NCBI GenBank assembly: GCA_016866335.1 | Contig: VGMT01000001.1 | Location: 102,845 to 166,844, forward strand | Length of the DNA stretch: 64,000 nt | Source: Bacteroidota bacterium | GTDB lineage: Bacteria > Bacteroidota > Bacteroidia > CAIKAF01 | Direction of reading: 5' to 3' | Shown here: positions 8,679 through 17,574 of the stretch, piece after piece | Layout: each line of letters opens with the position of its first letter | How positions within the stretch are numbered: position 1 is the stretch's first letter | Notes under the pieces: model-generated | Seen by the model: the letters and a program-made list of their open reading frames with translations, nothing else | Told to the model about the DNA's origin: nothing | The model's database searches: none | Position numbers and translations under genes: made by a program

Positions 8679-10559
8679 TTAGGAACGTTTTATGCAGATA
8701 TCGGCCTTGGATTTCAAAGCGTTGATTTGCTTATATTCAGAGGCGTTTCGCTCATCGTAAAGGCGGTTGGTGTCTACTTCGTTCAGTCCCTTCCAAGCAT
8801 TCAATTGCTGAACATGCTGCTTGCGCTCATCTTCCGATTGCTCAATAAACAGACTGAGGTCCCAGGGTAAAAAATCCAGTTCATCAGCCAAAGCGGGAAT
8901 ACCTTCAACCAAAATAACCGCAGAGGTAAATGGGCCATAGGTTATGGCTTGAATATGATGGTCTGGATGCCTTGCATATCCGGGAGCTTGAACGGCATTT
9001 CCAAGGTTCAGCAGGTTTAGGTCTTGGGTTAAAACAGGAAGTTGAAAGGCTGTTTTCCAATCATGAGGCTGATTTCTGCGGGCGCTGGAAGGCAGAATCC
9101 AATTATCAAGCCGAACAATATGGCAAGGCTGCTGTAGAAGTCCCAATTCACGTTTAAGCAAAGAGGCAAGTGAGGACTTGCCGCTTCCGGTATTCCCTCC
9201 TATCCGTATCCAGGTTAACTGGCCATTGAATTTGGAAACAATCATATTGGCCAAAGCGTTTATGGAAGGCAAAAAGGGTGGATTTAGAATAAAATCAACT
9301 GCTTCAAGCAAAGTTGGGAAAAACAAATCGGGTTGGGTGCTTCCGGTTTTCATTCCCTTTCCGGTGGCCACTCCTACCGTTGTGCACCCTGCACTTTTGC
9401 CGGCAAGGATATCTCGTTCGTTATCGCCAACCATAAAACTGGAGGTCAAATCGATGTTAAAGCGTTGAGCAGCCTGAATTAGCATGCCAGGTTTGGGCTT
9501 TCGGCAATCGCAATCGATTTTCAGTTCTGGATTTTCTTCCGGGAAGCCTTTATCGGGGTGATGGGGGCAGTAATAAATAGCATCTAAAAAGGCCCCCTGC
9601 TCGCCCAGTTCGGTTTCCATGCGGTTATGAATATGTTTCAGGCCCGCTTCGGTGGTCATATTTCGGGCTAAAACCGACTGGTTGGTTACCACGACCGACA
9701 AAAATCCAGAGCGATTTATGGCAGCAATGGCTTTGGGTGCAAACGGAAAAAGCCTAAAATCTTCTGCTTTAGAAATAAAATGGGTGTCGTCATTAATCAC
9801 CCCATCTCGGTCTAAAAAAATGGCGCTTTGCCTGCCGGCCAGATTTCTGGCTTTCGTAAATCCACGAAGCACATCGTTTTCCACCTTTTTTAATCGATCG
9901 GGTGTGCCCATGTCCTTCATGTATTCTGGGGTGCTGTAGGCGTAAATGGCGTAATTTTCAACCCAGTTTGGTATTAAATCTCGGCCAAAATCACAAGGCG
10001 TATTGGGAATGGCATCAAACAGCTCGGGATTCATCAAATACAAACCGGCATTGACCAAATTGGGCAACCAAGGATTTCCAGCTCTGGGTTTGGGGTTAAA
10101 TTGCAGAACCCTATTTTGGGAATCGACTTCAAGCAAATCGGAATCGTGAGGATGGTCGTTAGGGTGAACAACCAGCGTCATATTTGCTTTATTAAGGCTG
10201 TGAAAATCCCAAATTCGGTGCAAATCCAAGTCCATAAAAACATCGCCATACACGATCCAAACGGGTTCGTTAAAGGAATTGCCTTTCCCCGAGAGACAGC
10301 CTGCAGTTCCTAAGGGAGAAGATTCAAGCAGGTATTCCAAAACAGGGAAATTGCCGCCGCCTTGCCCAAAATGTTGAACGATGGAATCGGGCAGGTAATT
10401 TAGGGTTAAAATGGCTCTTTCAACGCCTTGTTGTTTAAGCCAGCTAAGGGTGTATTCCAACAGGGGTTTGGAATTTATTTCAACCATAGGTTTGGGCCTT
10501 TGGGCGGTTGCCTCTCCTAGACGCGTTCCCTTTCCTCCGGCTAAAACAATGGCAATCAT
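8679..10559 (-). CDS. Three-domain fusion: nucleotidyltransferase, HAD phosphatase, P-loop kinase
   Basis: 626 residues. Residues 1-235 are a sugar-phosphate nucleotidyltransferase (IAIVLAGGKGTRLGEAT, QRPKPMVEI, YGDVF). Residues 245-415 are a HAD-IIIA phosphatase of the heptose-bisphosphate (GmhB/HisB-N) type: FLDRDGVINDD, VVTNQS, zinc-type CPHHPDK with CDCRKPKPG, MVGDNERD. Residues 440-626 are a uridine-kinase-like P-loop kinase (GGNTGSGKSS, then VRLDNW). Inferred role: nucleotide-activated heptose, or a related sugar, for the cell surface, with guanylyltransferase and phosphatase steps matching HddC and GmhB. Whether the kinase domain serves the same pathway is unknown. The start overlaps the methyltransferase stop by 4 bases. 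Confidence 0.75.
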   Translation of the reverse strand: MIAIVLAGGKGTRLGEATAQRPKPMVEINSKPLLEYTLSWLKQQGVERAILTLNYLPDSIVQHFGQGGGNFPVLEYLLESSPLGTAGCLSGKGNSFNEPVWIVYGDVFMDLDLHRIWDFHSLNKANMTLVVHPNDHPHDSDLLEVDSQNRVLQFNPKPRAGNPWLPNLVNAGLYLMNPELFDAIPNTPCDFGRDLIPNWVENYAIYAYSTPEYMKDMGTPDRLKKVENDVLRGFTKARNLAGRQSAIFLDRDGVINDDTHFISKAEDFRLFPFAPKAIAAINRSGFLSVVVTNQSVLARNMTTEAGLKHIHNRMETELGEQGAFLDAIYYCPHHPDKGFPEENPELKIDCDCRKPKPGMLIQAAQRFNIDLTSSFMVGDNERDILAGKSAGCTTVGVATGKGMKTGSTQPDLFFPTLLEAVDFILNPPFLPSINALANMIVSKFNGQLTWIRIGGNTGSGKSSLASLLKRELGLLQQPCHIVRLDNWILPSSARRNQPHDWKTAFQLPVLTQDLNLLNLGNAVQAPGYARHPDHHIQAITYGPFTSAVILVEGIPALADELDFLPWDLSLFIEQSEDERKQHVQQLNAWKGLNEVDTNRLYDERNASEYKQINALKSKADICIKRS

Positions 10560-11329
10560 GCGTTTGGTTTTCGAGCGATGTAAAGCATTTCAGCGGCGGG
10601 GACTGCAAATCGTTCGCGCTCTTCATTGCTGAGGCGCAAGGCCAAATTGTTGACTTCTACCTGAAAACCGGCCTTTTCAAGGCGTTCCGAATAATCTGTA
10701 CCATAGAGGCGAAAATGGTCGGATTGCAAAAACCGGCGTTCGCGTTCTTTGGGGTCGGTAATGCTGATGTCTTCGTCGGTCTTTTCAGCTCCGGGGTTCA
10801 TTGGCACCTGTAAAATGGCCCAAGCGCCGGGTTTCATAACCCTGCCTATTTCTCTCATGGCGTGCACATCATCGGGAATGTGTTCCAAAACATGGTTGCA
10901 GAAAACAACATCGAATGTGTTCGATTCAAAGGGCATATGGTTGATGTCCATTTTAATATCGGCCCAGGGTGAAAGCAAATCACCTGTTAGGTAATCTAAA
11001 TTTTTCATGGATTTGAATCGCTTTAAAAAGCAGTATTCGGGGGCAATATGCAGGACTTTATAAGGCGCTTGGAAAAAATCGGTTTCGCGCTGCAAATAAA
11101 GCCACATTAGTCGGTGCCTTTCAAGGCTCAAGGTTGAGGGACTTAGGGCGTTTTTTCTAGAAACCATGCGGCCATAGGGCAAAAACTGTCGAAAGGTATC
11201 GCCTGTAATAGGATCTTCCACTCGATTTCCGAGGTAAAAAAGCCCAACAAACGTTAAGAAAAAATGACTAACATGGTGCAGATAAGAACGGGGCACCAAT
11301 CTCGTTACAATACTGATGATAAATTTCAT
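10556..11329 (-). CDS. Class I SAM-dependent methyltransferase
   Basis: 257 residues from the ATG at 11329; the longer frame would begin in the divergent region. A hydrophobic N terminus (FIISIVTRLVP, FFLTFVGLFYLG) could be membrane-associated. The methyltransferase core shows VLHIAPE, DMKMDINHMPF-like motif II (KMDINHMPFE) and FDVVFCNHVLEHIPDD, as in Methyltransf_11. It ends with an ATGA overlap onto the sugar-nucleotide fusion gene, so a role in the same surface-carbohydrate pathway is plausible but not shown. A TAGTTTTG box lies about 15 bases upstream of the ATG. Confidence 0.75.
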   Translation of the reverse strand: MKFIISIVTRLVPRSYLHHVSHFFLTFVGLFYLGNRVEDPITGDTFRQFLPYGRMVSRKNALSPSTLSLERHRLMWLYLQRETDFFQAPYKVLHIAPEYCFLKRFKSMKNLDYLTGDLLSPWADIKMDINHMPFESNTFDVVFCNHVLEHIPDDVHAMREIGRVMKPGAWAILQVPMNPGAEKTDEDISITDPKERERRFLQSDHFRLYGTDYSERLEKAGFQVEVNNLALRLSNEERERFAVPAAEMLYIARKPNA

Positions 11330-11532
11330 GCCTAAGAATTGGCACAAAACTAATGCATCTATTGAATAAAGGATAAAAAACGGCATGGTTAATAAGGGAA
11401 TACGCATGAACAAGGCAAAAAACCCACTAGTAAAAAGAGAGAAAACGTGCGAAGGAATAAGTGGACTGCCAAAGGAAATTCAGGGAAGGCAATTAGGGGG
11501 TCTTAAGAAATCTGCATCCAAGCTGAAAGTAC

Positions 11533-11563
11533 TTGAAAAGCAGGCGGGGGCTTTGTACCTTTG
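11533..11563 (+). promoter_or_regulatory. Bacteroidota promoter (TTG-N20-TACCTTTG), leaderless spacing
   Basis: TTG at 11533-11535, a 20-bp spacer and TACCTTTG at 11556-11563. The ATG follows after TGAA, so transcription should start at or very near the A of the start codon. Confidence 0.7.
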
Positions 11564-11567
11564 TGAA

Positions 11568-12347
11568 ATGAAAAGTCAAGTTCAACTATTCGTATTGCTG
11601 GGATTAATATTTGGAGGCATAGTGCATGGTCAAACTAGCAATTCGGTAGATTCCAAGGGGCGTAAACAGGGTTCCTGGATTTTCAAGTATGAAAATGGAC
11701 TTACAAAGTCAGAAGGTTTGTTCAAAGATGGACGGCAAATTGGGCGCTGGGTATATTACAATGAGCAGGGGAAATTAAAGTCAGAGATGGAATTTTTGAC
11801 GGATACGGCCTACACCAACGCAAAATTTTACCATCCAAACGGAAAATTAGCTGGGGAGGGTATGTACAAAACCAAAAAACGAACAGGTGCTTGGTATTTT
11901 TATAATTCGGACGGAACAATGATTTCAGAGGAGCGGTTTTTAAATGGCCTGCTAAACGATACCGTTCGGCATTTTCATTTTAACGGGAAATTGTACGAAA
12001 AATGGGGTTATAAGGGTGGAGTTAAGGAAGGCTTATGGGAGCAGTATTTTGATTCAGGGGTGCTAAAAGCCAGAGGGGTTTATGTAAAAAACAAGTTGCA
12101 TGGGCATGTAGCCTTTTTTCATTCCAATGGTCGGTTAGCCATGACGGGGATCTATGAAAATGATTTAAGAAATGGAACCTTTACGCATTATCACGAAGAT
12201 GGACGGGAACGGATGACCCTTCGGTACATTAAGGGTGAATTGCATCCGGCAGATAGGTCAAAAGTGGCCCTGCCAGAAACCAAAGAGTACATTCCTGAGG
12301 AGCAATTAAAGCAACAATTTCGTCAAAGAGGCTATCCAGATTATTAA
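11568..12347 (+). CDS. Secreted MORN/YwqK-type repeat protein
   Basis: 259 residues from the ATG at 11568, which gives a signal peptide (LFVLLGLIFGGIVHGQ). The body is about eight repeats of roughly 23 residues with the pattern G-x-W-x-x-Y/F-x-x-x-G (KQGSWIFKYENG, RTGAWYFYNSDG, KEGLWEQYFDSG). These are the MORN-variant repeats often labelled YwqK-family antitoxin; that label does not imply a toxin-antitoxin role here. Cell-surface scaffolding or binding is a guess. The gene ends 3 bp before mnmA and likely shares a transcript with it. Confidence 0.75.
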   Translation: MKSQVQLFVLLGLIFGGIVHGQTSNSVDSKGRKQGSWIFKYENGLTKSEGLFKDGRQIGRWVYYNEQGKLKSEMEFLTDTAYTNAKFYHPNGKLAGEGMYKTKKRTGAWYFYNSDGTMISEERFLNGLLNDTVRHFHFNGKLYEKWGYKGGVKEGLWEQYFDSGVLKARGVYVKNKLHGHVAFFHSNGRLAMTGIYENDLRNGTFTHYHEDGRERMTLRYIKGELHPADRSKVALPETKEYIPEEQLKQQFRQRGYPDY

Positions 12348-12350
12348 GCC

Positions 12351-13448
12351 ATGAGCAAAAAAGGAAGGGTATTGGTTGCAATGAGCGGGGGAATAGACAG
12401 TTCCGTTGCTGCGATGCTGTTGCACCAACAGGGTTATGAGGTAATAGGGGTAACCATGAAAACCTGGGATTATGCCCAAAGCGGTGGAGGCAGGAAAACA
12501 ACGGGCTGCTGCAGCTTAGACGACATCAACGATGCTAGGGCTATGGCTGTTGAATTGGGGTTTCCTCATTACATTTTAGACATAAGGTCCGAGTTTGGAG
12601 AGGCCATCATTGAGAATTTTGTGGAAGAATATTTGGCGGGGCGAACACCCAACCCATGTGTATTGTGCAACACCCATATAAAATGGGATGCCCTGGCTAA
12701 GCGAGCTGAGCAATTGGATTGCGACTTTATTGCTACGGGGCATTATGCGCGGGTTCGCAAAGAAGCAAATCGGTACGTTGTAAGTTCGGGGTTGGATGCT
12801 CAAAAAGACCAGAGTTATGTGCTTTGGGGGTTAAGTCAAGAAGCTTTAGCTAAAACGTTGTTTCCTATTGGGGGATTTAAAAAGACCGAAATAAGAGAAA
12901 TGGCCTTCAAAGCAGGGTTTGAACGATTATCGAAGAAGGCCGAGAGCTATGAAATTTGCTTTATCCCAGACAACGATTATCGTGGCTTTTTGCAACGAAA
13001 AAAACCGGAAGAAACGTCAAAAATGTCGCAAGGGCATTTTATAGACAAAAATGGGAAAATCCTCGGCACACATTCTGGCTATCCCTTTTTTACTGTTGGG
13101 CAGCGCAAAGGATTGGGCATAGCATTGGGTGAGCCCGCTTTCGTTACGGGAATACGCCCCGAAACTAATGAAGTTGTTTTAGGTAACCGCGAAGACCTTT
13201 TGCAACAAACCATGTTTGTTCGCAATCTGAATCTTCTAAAATACAATCAAATCGAGGAAGGACAAAAAGCCTTGGTGAAGGTCCGGTATAAAGACAGGGG
13301 AACACAGGCCACTTTGTACCCTGGCCCTGATTTGTTGGAAGTGGTTTTTGAATCTCCAGTCGAAGCGATTGCTCCCGGCCAATCGGCGGTAATGTACGAA
13401 GGTGAAGATGTAATTGGTGGCGGGTTTATTGCGCGAAATCCCAATTAA
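12351..13448 (+). CDS. mnmA: tRNA-specific 2-thiouridylase MnmA
   Basis: 365 residues. It uses ATP and persulfide sulfur to make 2-thiouridine at position 34 of tRNA-Lys, -Glu and -Gln. The PP-loop AMSGGIDSSVAAMLL, the catalytic Cys in NPCVLCN, KDQSYVLWGL, and the second catalytic Cys in YEICFIPD are all present. The C-terminal beta-barrel domains are complete. It starts 3 bp after the MORN-repeat gene. Confidence 0.95.
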   Translation: MSKKGRVLVAMSGGIDSSVAAMLLHQQGYEVIGVTMKTWDYAQSGGGRKTTGCCSLDDINDARAMAVELGFPHYILDIRSEFGEAIIENFVEEYLAGRTPNPCVLCNTHIKWDALAKRAEQLDCDFIATGHYARVRKEANRYVVSSGLDAQKDQSYVLWGLSQEALAKTLFPIGGFKKTEIREMAFKAGFERLSKKAESYEICFIPDNDYRGFLQRKKPEETSKMSQGHFIDKNGKILGTHSGYPFFTVGQRKGLGIALGEPAFVTGIRPETNEVVLGNREDLLQQTMFVRNLNLLKYNQIEEGQKALVKVRYKDRGTQATLYPGPDLLEVVFESPVEAIAPGQSAVMYEGEDVIGGGFIARNPN

Positions 13449-13558
13449 GCCGATGTTTAAGGTAGAATGTAGACCAAGGCATTTAAACGGATAGCCTAAT
13501 GGTTGTTGTATTCTAAATTATTTTAAAGTTAGGTAGGCGTAGTCAAGGTCATTTCTTC

Positions 13559-13566
13559 TATTTTTG
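13559..13566 (+). promoter_or_regulatory. -7 box (TATTTTTG) of sucC
   Basis: A perfect TAnnTTTG 22 bases before the sucC ATG. No TTG is evident at the -33 position. Confidence 0.5.
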
Positions 13567-13588
13567 TGGGCAATTAGACTGATTTTCC

Positions 13589-14779
13589 ATGAATATCCAC
13601 GAGTACCAAGCAAAAGACATTTTAAAATCTTATGGTGTAGCCATACAGGAAGGCATTTTAGCTCAAAGCCCAGAGGAGGCTGTTCAAGCTGCGAAAGACC
13701 TTCAGGCTCAAACGGGTACAGAATGGTGGGTAATCAAAGCTCAGGTACATGCCGGAGGCCGAGGTAAAGGTGGGGGAATCAAATTGGCCAAAACGCTTGA
13801 AGAGGTTAGGGAAAAATCGGAAGCCATCATTGGAATGAATCTTGTAACCAAACAAACGGGTGAGCAAGGAAAACATGTTCACATGGTTTTGGTTTCACAA
13901 GATGTTTATTATCCGGGGCCATCTGCGACGGCTGAATTTTACATGTCTGTTTTACTGGATAGAAGTTCCGGTAGAAACATCATCGTTTACTCCCCAGAAG
14001 GTGGTATGGACATTGAAGAGGTAGCAGAAAAATCACCTGAAAAGATTTACCGTGAAGAAATCCACCCAGGAAGAGGTTTACAGGCATTCCAAGCGCGTAA
14101 AATTGCATTCAACCTTGGATTAAGTGGAACGGCATTCAAAGAAATGGTAAAATTTGTCCAAGCATTATACGCCGCTTACGAAGGGATTGATGCCTCAATG
14201 TTTGAAATCAATCCAGTATTTAAAACCAGCGATGACAAAATTGTAGCCGTTGACGCAAAAGTAAACCTAGATGATAACGCCTTGTTTAGGCATCCCGCCT
14301 TGGCAGCTTTGCGTGATGAGCGTGAAGAAGACCCTACGGAGGTAGAAGCTGGGCACTACCATTTGAATTATGTTAAACTAGATGGAAACGTTGGTTGCAT
14401 GGTGAATGGAGCTGGCTTAGCCATGGCCACCATGGATATCATTAAATTAAGCGGAGGAGAACCTGCCAACTTCTTAGATGTAGGTGGAACAGCAGACGCC
14501 GCTCGGGTTGAACAAGCCTTCCGTATTATTTTAAAAGACCCGAATGTTAAAGCCATTTTGGTCAATATTTTCGGTGGTATTGTGCGCTGCGATAGGGTTG
14601 CACAGGGAGTGGTAGATGCCTACCGAAATATGGGCAATATTTCTGTACCCATTATTGTTCGTTTGCAAGGCACCAACGCAAAAGAAGCCAAAATATTGAT
14701 TGACGAATCTGGGCTAAAGGTGTTTTCGGTTATTCAACTTGAGGAGGCCGCACAAAAAGTGGCAGAGGTCCTTGCATAA
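13589..14779 (+). CDS. sucC: Succinyl-CoA ligase (ADP-forming) beta subunit
   Basis: 396 residues, the usual length. It begins with the conserved MNIHEYQAKDILKSYGV. The ATP-grasp domain shows KAQVHAGGRGKGGGIKLA, and the C-terminal CoA-ligase domain shows GGTADAARVEQAF, VNIFGGIVRCD and RLQGTNAKEAKILI. It forms a heterodimer with SucD in the TCA cycle; sucD is not adjacent here, as is common in Bacteroidota. A strong intrinsic terminator follows. Confidence 0.95.
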   Translation: MNIHEYQAKDILKSYGVAIQEGILAQSPEEAVQAAKDLQAQTGTEWWVIKAQVHAGGRGKGGGIKLAKTLEEVREKSEAIIGMNLVTKQTGEQGKHVHMVLVSQDVYYPGPSATAEFYMSVLLDRSSGRNIIVYSPEGGMDIEEVAEKSPEKIYREEIHPGRGLQAFQARKIAFNLGLSGTAFKEMVKFVQALYAAYEGIDASMFEINPVFKTSDDKIVAVDAKVNLDDNALFRHPALAALRDEREEDPTEVEAGHYHLNYVKLDGNVGCMVNGAGLAMATMDIIKLSGGEPANFLDVGGTADAARVEQAFRIILKDPNVKAILVNIFGGIVRCDRVAQGVVDAYRNMGNISVPIIVRLQGTNAKEAKILIDESGLKVFSVIQLEEAAQKVAEVLA

Positions 14780-14802
14780 TTTCTCAGCACCATTTCAAAT
14801 TT

Positions 14803-14831
14803 AAAGGAAAGGGGTTCCCTTTCCTTTTTTT
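14803..14831. terminator. Intrinsic terminator between sucC and the OMP gene
   Basis: Stem GGAAAGGG (14806-14813) with CCCTTTCC (14817-14824), a GTT loop and seven T after the stem. Flanking AAA and TTT extend the pairing, so it can serve both converging genes. Confidence 0.85.
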
Positions 14832-14873
14832 GGGCTTGATAATACAGCAGAAGGCTTTAAACCAAATAGGAGC

Positions 14874-16361
14874 CTAAAAAAAGAGGGTGGCTGAAACCTG
14901 GAAAAGAAAATTTTGCATAAGTACGGGAGCAGGAGACAAATCTCCATAACCCTCGAAAACCGATTGCCTCCCTTCCCGATGGTGTAAAGCAAAGGCCCCG
15001 TCCACCGTTATCCACTTTCGCAACTGCCAGCCAATTCCCCCAGAAAAAATATGGTTGTGGAAGGAAGATTGCTGTGAACTGAAAAAGGCCGAACTTTGAA
15101 ACTGATAACCCAATCTTGCATAAAGGCCCTCAAAGCGGTACTCAAATCCTAATTTAGCAATATGGCTGAGACCGAAAGCGGTATCGACAAAGGCATTTTC
15201 TTGAGTAAAATCCAAGGCGGGAGCAAAAGAAATTCCCGCATAGTTTACCTGTTCGTATTCCAAACCAAGGATTGCCTTCTTTTTTAAAACGAAGGCCGAA
15301 GAAAGTTGCCAACGCCAAGGCAGATTTACATCGTAGGCATATTGAAGGGTTGGACTAACCGCTGTGTAATTGGAACCCGTAAACTGGGTATTCATTCTGC
15401 TGCTAAACTGCTCTTCTATACTTAAAAAAACAGGAGAATGCAAAGAAAGTCCAATCCTCCACGCATCGGTGATTCGATAGATTGCACCCAATTTAAACGA
15501 AAACCCAGTCCCACTTACTTGAAGGTTGTCTCTCCATTCAACCGATTCAAACACTGGAACCGTATTTTGGACGTCGCGCTCAAGAAGGGTAGATTCTTGC
15601 TCAAAATCCAAACGATGAATGCCTACCGTAGCTCCTAAATAAAACCGATGAGCGTAATTTATCGCGCTGTTGATCACCACTTCGCCATGCGAGCCCGATC
15701 GGCTAATTTGACGAGAAATTTGAACCTGGGTGCCGTTGGTTGCGCCAAGTGGTTCATAGGAAATACCCCCTGATCCAGGAATGGAATCAATAAGGTAAGT
15801 TTGAAAGGCCAAGGCCGTTGAAAAAAGGTCCAAGTTTCCTGGGTTGCTGCCGTTTGCAGTAGCGGCGAAATACGAGCCTAACGAATGGGTAGCTTGTTCG
15901 CCACTGAGTAAAATTCGTTGATTGAACGAGGCCAAGCGGTTGTAACCTATGCTAAAATTAAAGAATTGAAGGCCTTGGTTGCTGTCGTGGTTGCTTCGGC
16001 GGGTAAGAACCAGCCCGGCACTGCCGAATTGAAACAAAGATTTCGAATCGTTTTGACGCGATAACCAATCGGACTCGGTGCTGGCCCAATTCAGCCCAGG
16101 GCTTAAACTTAATGCTTGCCGTTGAAAAAAACCTATTCCAGCTGGATTGTACGAGGCCGTAGTGAAATCGGCCCCTACAGCGCCCATGGCCCCGCCCATT
16201 CCCACAAATCGGCTACTGCCCTGCAAATTATACATGGAAAACCTTAATGCATCTTCGGAATATTGCCCTTGAACACCGATTGAAAAAAAGCCATTGAACA
16301 TTAAAAAGAGGACCCAACGAATTCCGACATTCAAACCTTTAGAATTAGATAGCTTCATCAT
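14874..16361 (-). CDS. FadL/OmpP1-like outer membrane protein
   Basis: 495 residues with a signal peptide (LFLMFNGFFSIGVQGQ). The mature N terminus YSEDALRFS, then QGSSRFVGMGGAMGAVGADF and SYNPAGIGFF, is the recognisable start of the OmpP1/FadL/TodX family in Bacteroidota. The rest alternates short amphipathic strands and ends in a terminal aromatic (VSATLFF) as expected for a beta-barrel. Transport of hydrophobic molecules is known for FadL; the substrate here is unknown. It shares its short upstream gap with a lipoprotein gene on the same strand. Confidence 0.7.
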   Translation of the reverse strand: MMKLSNSKGLNVGIRWVLFLMFNGFFSIGVQGQYSEDALRFSMYNLQGSSRFVGMGGAMGAVGADFTTASYNPAGIGFFQRQALSLSPGLNWASTESDWLSRQNDSKSLFQFGSAGLVLTRRSNHDSNQGLQFFNFSIGYNRLASFNQRILLSGEQATHSLGSYFAATANGSNPGNLDLFSTALAFQTYLIDSIPGSGGISYEPLGATNGTQVQISRQISRSGSHGEVVINSAINYAHRFYLGATVGIHRLDFEQESTLLERDVQNTVPVFESVEWRDNLQVSGTGFSFKLGAIYRITDAWRIGLSLHSPVFLSIEEQFSSRMNTQFTGSNYTAVSPTLQYAYDVNLPWRWQLSSAFVLKKKAILGLEYEQVNYAGISFAPALDFTQENAFVDTAFGLSHIAKLGFEYRFEGLYARLGYQFQSSAFFSSQQSSFHNHIFSGGIGWQLRKWITVDGAFALHHREGRQSVFEGYGDLSPAPVLMQNFLFQVSATLFF

Positions 16362-16372
16362 ATTAGCTTGCC

Positions 16373-17539
16373 TTATCTAGGCCTTTGGCCAGAGGGGGTT
16401 GAACGTGGTGGGGAAGATGACTTTTGGGGAACCGAGCCCGAAGAACGGACGGGCGGACTTGTTCTATTTACCGGAGCGTGAGCTGGGCTGCTGGAACGAA
16501 CAGCAGGAGGAGCAGCCCGCGGCACAGAACGACTGCCTTCCCCAAACGAAGCCTTGCGCCCTGAATTGGTAGCAGGACTTGATGAAACCCGTCCTGAATT
16601 TGAGGCTGGGGGCTCTTCCCTAATGAGTCCATTCTCCTTTCTATTATCAAATCGGGTGGCAGAATTGGCAGGAGCAGATTCAACCCGAACGGGCGACCGA
16701 CCTGTACTTGTAGGCCGTATGGCTGCCGGTTCGGGAACACGTTCAGTATTGCTCTTTGGAGCGGTTGGAACGGGTCGCGACGGGCGAAGACCCGTTTCAG
16801 CATCGGGGTTTGTTCCGGCTGGTCGGCTTGGCCTTCCGGAATAAGAAAATCCAGAAAAAGAGGAGTTTAATATGGTAGGCGCTTTTCTTTTTCGAAAGAC
16901 CACCGAATTGGAACCCGTTCCTACATTTCCGTTGGCTGAAGCATGGCCCCAAAAACCGAATTGCTTCGGGTTGTTTGGCCAATTCCATAAAGGAAATCCA
17001 GAATTCAACCACCATGAAACCCAATTAGGCTGAAAAGAAGAGCCCATGCCATACCAATTCCAAGGCGTGGTTTCATAAATATTTGTTCCCCAATAATTTA
17101 CCTCATGCGAAAACCAATAATGCTCCGTATACCAAGAAGAAAAATAATCAGGAAACAAAGCACCTGAACCGAAACGGCGGATCCGGGAACTGTATGAGTA
17201 GTCATAGTAATCCTCGTAATCTAGAGCGGGTATGCCCGAAGAAATAATCAAATTTCCAAAGGCGTCGCGTTTAAACCTTTCAGAAACAATCATGCTACCC
17301 TCCGTTCCTGTGTCTGAAACTAGGCTTCCTGACGAGGTGCTAAGTGGAACATAATCGTTTTGAGGGAGATCGGAAAGAGAAAAATAGGCGTCGTCGTTGG
17401 CGAAAGACTGAAAATCAGAAATTCGGCAGGCCTGAAAACCCATCAAAAAAAAGCCAACGATAAACAAATGCAGCAAAGCGGGCTTTGAGGGCTTAACAAT
17501 GACAGGCAATTTGTACTTTTGGAGCATAGGCAATCTCAT
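16373..17539 (-). CDS. Hypothetical lipoprotein with Pro/Ser/Arg-rich C terminus
   Basis: About 389 residues from the ATG at 17539 (an alternative ATG is at 17527). A hydrophobic stretch ending in FFLMGFQAC suggests a lipoprotein signal with the lipidated Cys. The middle is rich in Tyr, Trp and Asn; the last 130 residues are low-complexity Pro/Ser/Arg (RPSRPAG, RSSSPAHAPV). I recognise no domain. Surface attachment is inferred from the lipobox. Only 11 bp separate it from the outer membrane protein downstream, so they are probably cotranscribed. Confidence 0.55.
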   Translation of the reverse strand: MRLPMLQKYKLPVIVKPSKPALLHLFIVGFFLMGFQACRISDFQSFANDDAYFSLSDLPQNDYVPLSTSSGSLVSDTGTEGSMIVSERFKRDAFGNLIISSGIPALDYEDYYDYSYSSRIRRFGSGALFPDYFSSWYTEHYWFSHEVNYWGTNIYETTPWNWYGMGSSFQPNWVSWWLNSGFPLWNWPNNPKQFGFWGHASANGNVGTGSNSVVFRKRKAPTILNSSFSGFSYSGRPSRPAGTNPDAETGLRPSRPVPTAPKSNTERVPEPAAIRPTSTGRSPVRVESAPANSATRFDNRKENGLIREEPPASNSGRVSSSPATNSGRKASFGEGSRSVPRAAPPAVRSSSPAHAPVNRTSPPVRSSGSVPQKSSSPPRSTPSGQRPR

Positions 17540-17574
17540 TGCAAATACTATACCATAAATAATACAGAACGGAA

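Noticed and set aside
11568..12347. Toxin-antitoxin system at the MORN/YwqK genes
   Set aside because: Both proteins are exported repeat proteins and neither has a small toxin-like partner gene.
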